Source: Gonapodya sp. JEL0774 (taxonomy: Eukaryota > Monoblepharomycota > Monoblepharidomycetes > Monoblepharidales > Gonapodyaceae). From it: a stretch of 12,244 bases of DNA. The stretch is from positions 1 through 12,244 of the forward strand of contig JADIIX010000298.1 of assembly GCA_027604505.1 (NCBI GenBank), written 5' to 3'. Of the stretch, positions 8,156 through 12,244 are shown piece after piece. The notes below the pieces were generated by a model. The model saw only the letters and a program-made list of their open reading frames with translations, had not been told where the DNA came from and searched no databases. A program made the translations under genes and the position numbers. The number at the start of each line of letters is the position of its first letter. Within the stretch, counting starts at the first letter, position 1.

Positions 8156-9565
8156 TCATTGTCCTGCGATCAGCTTGAACAGCCAGCGCCACTTCCAAGA
8201 ATGTTTAGCGCGAAGTTGATCGTCCTTGCCCATACCGCCTCGGGCATTGTTCAGCTCATCATCACTTGCCAGTTCGAGAAAGCCCGCTGCGATCTTCCGG
8301 GCGCTTGGGTCTGCAATGAAGAATGCCATAGAGTTCAGGAAGCCTCCGGCCATCAAGAATTGCTCTAAGCGGTTTGTGGGACGGGAGTTGTCACATTGTC
8401 ATCTATCATCATGGTATCAGAACGGAAGTACTGCATGCACCCACCACCCACAACCCCACCGACACGACCTCCAAGAACACTAGAAAGAACGCTACATGCG
8501 GCACAAAATGCAAGAATGATAGGATACTACGTGTGTTGGTGTTGAAGAGGGGTCGAGAAGCCAAAGGACATTGCATTAAGATCACCTCTCTTGCCAAGGA
8601 ACAGGCATGCCGCATGTCCGTATTTCGAGAACGGTAAACTCACCAAAATCAATCGCCGTGAGAGCACTTGATGATCCTCGTGCATCGTGTTTGCTACTCC
8701 ACCTAGTACGGACGACGGCATTCGCAGTGACTCGGTATTGCCCATCTCGCGAGATCGTAATGATACCACTATGCTTCCAACCAGAGCGGAGGTGCTGAAT
8801 ATGAAAGCCCCAACACCGCAGTACATAGCAATCGCATGCCATCCAAGCTGATCCTTGAACCAGCAAGCGCCATCACGGCTACTTGGGCCCGTTCTATTGG
8901 TGGAACCAAACTTCCAATTTGCTCTCATAATACTTCCCTAAACGATTCATCAACTTACCCGTTCATAGTCAGCATTCCGAAAACTAGCGCTACCAGGAAT
9001 GGTAAGACAAGTACAGCTTTCTGCGAGTTGCCCGATGCACGAATTCCAAGGACGAGAGATGCGAAGAGGAGGCCGCAGATGCAAGTCAGAGCCATGTATT
9101 CCCCAGCAAGACAAAACATAAGGCCGAACACAGATACTCTAAAAAATGATCATCAGACTACGTGAGGCGACCTGTTGTGGTATGTAAAGTTGGATACTTA
9201 CTGACAGTTCACGCTTACTGCTGTCACAAAAAATGAAGAAAACAAAAAGGCTGAACCCAGGAGATTGAACGCGAAAACCAATGCGATGAGTTTGTGCATA
9301 GGATGCTGGATGACTGGCAGCTTCGCTCTGTGTATCGGAGGGGTTGGCAGCCAATATGAACGAAGAGTATAAAGTCTGCACTTTCGACACGATCTCACCG
9401 AAACGCGATCAAATAGAAAAGCAGCACCGACAAATCACCAAGGCTGGATAGCGCAAACACCGGAATGATCCAAATCGCCCGTAAGCGGCGGGGAAATGCG
9501 TTCGGGTAGTCATCCACTATCGGCTCCCCTGCTCCGATGATCGGCGAAGAATCTCCCAAGACCAT
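8156..9565 (-). CDS. Seven-transmembrane receptor (probable GPCR, cAMP-receptor-like), copy B
   Basis: Exons: 9565-9399, 9327-9202, 9138-8959, 8893-8644, 8526-8445 and 8364-8156, giving 337 aa. Introns are 71, 63, 65, 117 and 80 nt. The ATG has an A at -3 (CAACATGG). TM1 is about 31-55 (LGDLSVLLFYLIAF) and TM2 follows the shared AKLPVIQHPMHK. TM3 begins just after Cys97 (VNCQVSVFG). The second outer loop has CWFKDQLGWHA with Cys168, a likely disulfide partner. TM5 is about 178-205. The third inner loop, about 206-238, contains SLRMPSSVLGGVANTM and HEDHQVLSRRLIL. TM6 starts at YPIILAFCAA and TM7 is FLMAGGFLNSMAFFIADP. The cytoplasmic tail is short and charged and ends WRWLFKLIAGQ. The Cys pair, short termini and CWF...W loop recall slime-mould cAMP receptors and fungal Git3/GPR-type receptors. 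The exact class is inferred. In exon 3, 48 of 61 residues match copy A by my count. Confidence 0.72.
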
Positions 9566-10779
9566 GTTGAAGGGTAGTAAAGCTTGTTAGCCCTTGACGT
9601 AAATCGTCTCGATTTATCATTTTGATAATTTCGCATAGGGTCCCATGGGACACGGGAAGGACAAAGGGTCCGTGAAAAAGTTTTTGACTTTTGAGGGACT
9701 GCGGTGACTTCTGTCATAATGCGGCAGTGGTACCTTCTGTGTGCGGCACCAAATGCGATGTGTCTGTCGGAATCGTCTGAACTCAGACATGTTTCTCAAA
9801 AATCTGTATTTGTTCCGTTGGCTGTCAAATTTACGAATTGCCGCGCTCTATCCCCTCCAGAAGAGAGAAAAAAAAATATACACAAGGAGTTGCTTCAAAG
9901 ACTCTTCGAATACCCGGATGATTTTGTGTACCCAGGTACGTCGACCCCCATTGTTAATCCGCTCCATGTGCAGAGCCCATCCCACCGCAACGGCGGTGCA
10001 CCAACGCATCAACTCACACCGAATGACGGGTATTAATTAAATTCGTTCAGCGATTTTGAGAGCGAACTGCATCATCCGGAATACCAATTAGCATTACATG
10101 GTCGAGGAAGCGTCGACAAGGACATTCAATGACGCCCCTGAAGGAATGATTCCTTTATGTTTGTTCCTGATTGGCTCGAGCTAAGAGTCTATTTTCCGGC
10201 TGGCGCGGCTTGGGTATCATTCTTTTGGCGTGCGATGAGGAGAATATCAGATTCTTCTGAGAGAAAATGGCCAGAGGAGCCTCTTCTAAACCCTTCATTG
10301 TCTTGAGTTTCACAAATTGAGACACATGATCATTCGTTGAATCCGCTCATTGCTCCTCCGACACAACGTCAACCCAGTCACACTCGTGCCAAAGTCACTC
10401 GCCCCACACATTAGCGCATCAACCATCTCGCACTCCCACTATCTGGGATCAACCGTTACCGGCGAGTCAACCATCAAGCAGGCGGAGACAGAAGTGCACA
10501 TTGCGTGCCTGCTGAGCAGGGCAGAGTGATAGGAAGCGAAGGAAGTGATTCGGCTATATCGGGGATTTGTCGTGCTCGCGAGAATCAAGAATTGTCGTCA
10601 TCGCCCAGTTGCACCGGAGTTCACCGTGCTCTGAGGCTCGCGATAAGATCAATGTGTTTCGAAACGAGGTCTTGTGAGTTGTGCAATTGATAATTTGTAC
10701 GCACGGGTGCACGGAGGGGAAAACAAAAACTCGTCCACTCCTCTCTCCTCAGCCGTTCGTTTCCATCGACGAATCAATC
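9566..10779. other. 1.2 kb intergenic stretch between divergent genes, no gene recognised
   Basis: This separates the start of receptor copy B (minus) from the start of MRT4 (plus), so it should hold both promoters. I translated the open frames here (the longest about 110 codons, near 9704-10036) and saw no recognisable domain, membrane segment or splice-linked continuation. Notable small signals are: a 12-bp palindrome GTCCCATGGGAC at 9640-9651; AAGGAAT-G-ATTCCTT near 10141-10155; a consensus-like CCAAT box on the minus strand (AGCCAATCAG) around 10167-10176; and a pyrimidine-rich leader (CTCGTCCACTCCTCTCTCCTC) just before the MRT4 ATG, as is common in highly expressed ribosome-biogenesis genes. 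Confidence 0.5.
9595..9602 (-). promoter_or_regulatory. CRE/ATF-like bZIP site near receptor copy B start
   Basis: TTACGTCA on the minus strand (TGACGTAA on plus) lies 30 nt upstream of the copy B ATG. This octamer is a known variant of the ATF/CREB site. It may fall in the 5' leader, which would weaken a promoter role. Single 8-mers are expected by chance in 12 kb at a modest rate. Confidence 0.25.
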
Positions 10780-12211
10780 ATGCCCAAATCTAAGCGCCAA
10801 AAAGTCGGTGAGTTCTGAGAGTGGATCTGCAGCTAAATCTCGACTGTTCAATTGCTGTTCTGGCAACTGATATCATTGCTGTACGTTTCGCCTCTTTAGT
10901 CGCACTTACCAAGACGGACAAACGGGTGACTCGAGCGGCCAAGGAGCAGCTCGTTGAGAAGGTATGCTCCCCTCTTTCCTTTCATCTCGCCATCGCCTTC
11001 TTTGGACCTCAGCTCTTCATCGTTGTGATTAGGTCCAACAGAACCTCGATGCACACCGTTTCCTGTGGATCTATTCTGTAGATAACATGCGAAATGCATA
11101 TCTGAAAGACATCCGGGCTGAATGGAAGACGCGGGGCAGGTGGGTTCGGGGCTTGAATTGGTTTCAAAGTTTCTTTTCCCAGGAAACCGAACCATTCGTT
11201 CTGTCCTTAACACTCTCGGTAGATTCTTTTGGGGACGTAATCGGGTCATGGCAAAGGCATTAGGGGAATCCCCCGAATCTGAGCATGCCCAAAATACCAA
11301 CGAGATTGCCCAGGTGAGTTTACCAACCACACAGCCTTTTCATTCTGGAACGAGGATCCTGGAACACGGAATCGCACTCCTCGAAACATAAATACCACAA
11401 CATAGCATTCGACTCCGACAGGTCGCAAGACCATGACGAAGCATCGCGTTCCCGTTGTGAAAATCAATCTTGACCCCAAGGCTCACACTTCATCGAGCTG
11501 GACGGGTTGAGGCTCTAAAACAGCCCCAAGAGCGAAAGCGTTGATTGGGGCTTACCTGGGCGCCTCCACATGCTCGTTGAGCTTCATTAGACGTTGTGTT
11601 TAGTCTTTTCATATCTACCTCGTTCATTTCCTGTGTTCTTCGCTCGCCGAGGAACACCGGAACTCTTACCTTTTGAAAAAGACTGAAGTGACCAATTGGT
11701 CGTATGCTGAGAACATCATCTCTTTGTTTACTTCCAAAAGCGCCTGCAAGGGAATGTTGGTCTCCTTTTCACAAACGAACCTACCGAAACTGTCATCCAG
11801 TGAGTCTTTCTTGTTTCCTGTCCGTATTCGAATAACAACAGCATCATGAACCTGCACAATCACTCGTCTAGATATTTTTCCACTTTCACTCGCACCGATT
11901 ACATCCGCTCCCCGACACCCGCATCACGAACCGTAGTTCTCCCTCCAGGCCCCTTGGTCCGCGGCCCTCTCTCCCTCCCCATTCCCTCCAATTTAGAAGC
12001 GCACCTTCGCAAACTCGGGATGCCTACCCGACTCGTCAACGGCCAGGTGGTACTCGATCGCGAGTACACAGTGTGCACAGAGGGTGAGCCCGTGACACCA
12101 GAGGGTGCGCAGGTTCTACAACAAATGTGGTTGATGGAAGCTGAGTTCAAGGTTAGGCTCGTGTGCTGCTGGGACAAGGACACGGGGAGGGTGGAAGATG
12201 TGTCAGCGTGA
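10780..12211 (+). CDS. MRT4: MRT4, nucleolar pre-60S ribosome assembly factor (uL10/P0-like)
   Basis: MRT4 is the P0 (uL10) paralogue that occupies the P-stalk site on nucleolar pre-60S particles until it is exchanged for P0. Exons: 10780-10807, 10900-10961, 11033-11139, 11223-11313, 11741-11799 and 11872-12211, giving about 228 aa, near the family length of about 235. The N-terminus MPKSKRQKVVALTKTDK is diagnostic. It is followed by FLWIYSVDNMRNAYLKDIR, GRNRVMAKALGESPE, NVGLLFTNEP and TRTDYIRSP (RNA-binding L10 domain), then LRKLGMPTRLVNG, VCTEGEPVTPEGAQVL and AEFKV (C-terminal insertion domain). It lacks the acidic stalk-binding tail of P0, as expected of MRT4. Introns 1, 2, 3 and 5 are 92, 71, 83 and 72 nt, but intron 4 is 427 nt. 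The join at intron 4 reads IAQ-RLQG, about three residues shorter than the usual QVSKRL pattern, so a microexon or alternative junction may be missed there. Confidence 0.93.
11314..11740 (+). other. Unusually long MRT4 intron 4 (427 nt)
   Basis: The donor CAG/GTGAGT at 11314 is strong. The acceptor CCAAAAG at 11740 is the only nearby AG that keeps frame with RLQGNVGLLF. A second good acceptor, CCGACAG, ends at 11421 and is followed by GTCGCAAGA (V-A-R), which would match the expected protein but meets TGA two codons later and has no nearby donor. The intron is four to six times longer than the other introns of this gene and contains the hairpin at 11522-11552. Confidence 0.65.
11522..11552 (+). 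other. Intronic hairpin with GNRA-type tetraloop
   Basis: AGCCCCAA (11522-11529) pairs perfectly with TTGGGGCT (11545-11552). Within the 15-nt loop, GC-GAAA-GC (11532-11539) can form a small GNRA-capped stem. It sits in the long MRT4 intron. Ribosome-biogenesis genes are frequent hosts of intronic small nucleolar RNAs, so a structured RNA is possible, but I could not place convincing C/D or H/ACA boxes. Confidence 0.35.
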
Positions 12212-12244
12212 GAACCAGTTGAGATGATTCGGAGGTGTCTCGTG

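Larger units (their letters stand above)
6200..9565 (-). repeat. Tandem gene duplication: two paralogous receptor genes
   Basis: Two complete genes of the same six-exon structure lie head-to-tail (9565-8156, then 7704-6200). Exon lengths are 167, 126, 180, 250, 82 and 209 nt in the right copy and 167, 126, 180, 247, 82 and 314 nt in the left copy. All five introns interrupt the same codons in the same phases (2, 2, 2, 0, 1), while intron sequences and lengths differ. This shows an old local duplication that copied introns, not a retrocopy. Confidence 0.9.

Noticed and set aside
9704-10040. Overlapping plus-strand open frames in the 1.2 kb gap
   Set aside because: Two frames are open over the same stretch with no family pattern, no splice continuation and low-complexity A-runs. 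Not supportable as a gene.
11422-11450. Exon beginning at the acceptor 11421 in MRT4
   Set aside because: The frame meets TGA after four codons and there is no GT donor before it. Kept only as a possible microexon.
1-12244. CRISPR array, transposon ends, integrase or bacterial operon
   Set aside because: No spaced identical repeats, no terminal inverted repeats flanking a gene, and every supported gene has spliceosomal introns.

Overview
This is a eukaryotic nuclear window, most likely from a fungus. The genes are split by short spliceosomal introns, mostly 62 to 127 nt, with GTGAGT/GTAAGT-type donors and CAG/TAG acceptors, and the spacing between genes is compact. The dense small-intron style, the MRT4 sequence and the cAMP-receptor-like receptors would fit a basidiomycete or an early-diverging (chytrid-like) fungus. 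I cannot decide between these from the sequence alone. No bacterial, phage or transposon gene was recognised.

Layout, left to right. Positions 1-279 (minus) hold the 5' part of a small gene that looks like a NIPSNAP-type dimeric alpha/beta-barrel protein and runs off the left edge. Positions 456-3172 (minus) hold a long coiled-coil protein in at least seven exons, with a proline-rich 29-residue tandem repeat near its C-terminus. Positions 3412-5809 (minus) hold an MFSD1-like major facilitator transporter in four exons. Positions 6200-7704 and 8156-9565 (minus) hold two tandem paralogous seven-transmembrane proteins, probably G-protein-coupled receptors of the cAMP-receptor-like type. Each has six exons with introns at identical positions and phases. 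After a 1.2 kb stretch with no recognisable gene, 10780-12211 (plus) holds the ribosome assembly factor MRT4 in six exons.

Five genes lie head-to-tail on the minus strand and MRT4 diverges from them. I see no operon and no single pathway: the neighbours are a pre-60S assembly factor, receptors, a lysosome/vacuole-type transporter, a structural coiled-coil protein and a probable mitochondrial-family protein. The tandem receptor pair is the one clear local gene-family event.

The exon models were worked out by hand from splice motifs, frame continuity and alignment with remembered family patterns. In several places the longest open frame is misleading. In the transporter an in-frame intron can be read through. 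In the coiled-coil gene a stop codon sits inside a strong donor site. The fourth MRT4 intron is unusually long and contains a hairpin. No wholly new system was found. The most unusual features are the receptor tandem, the unidentified coiled-coil protein and the structured MRT4 intron.
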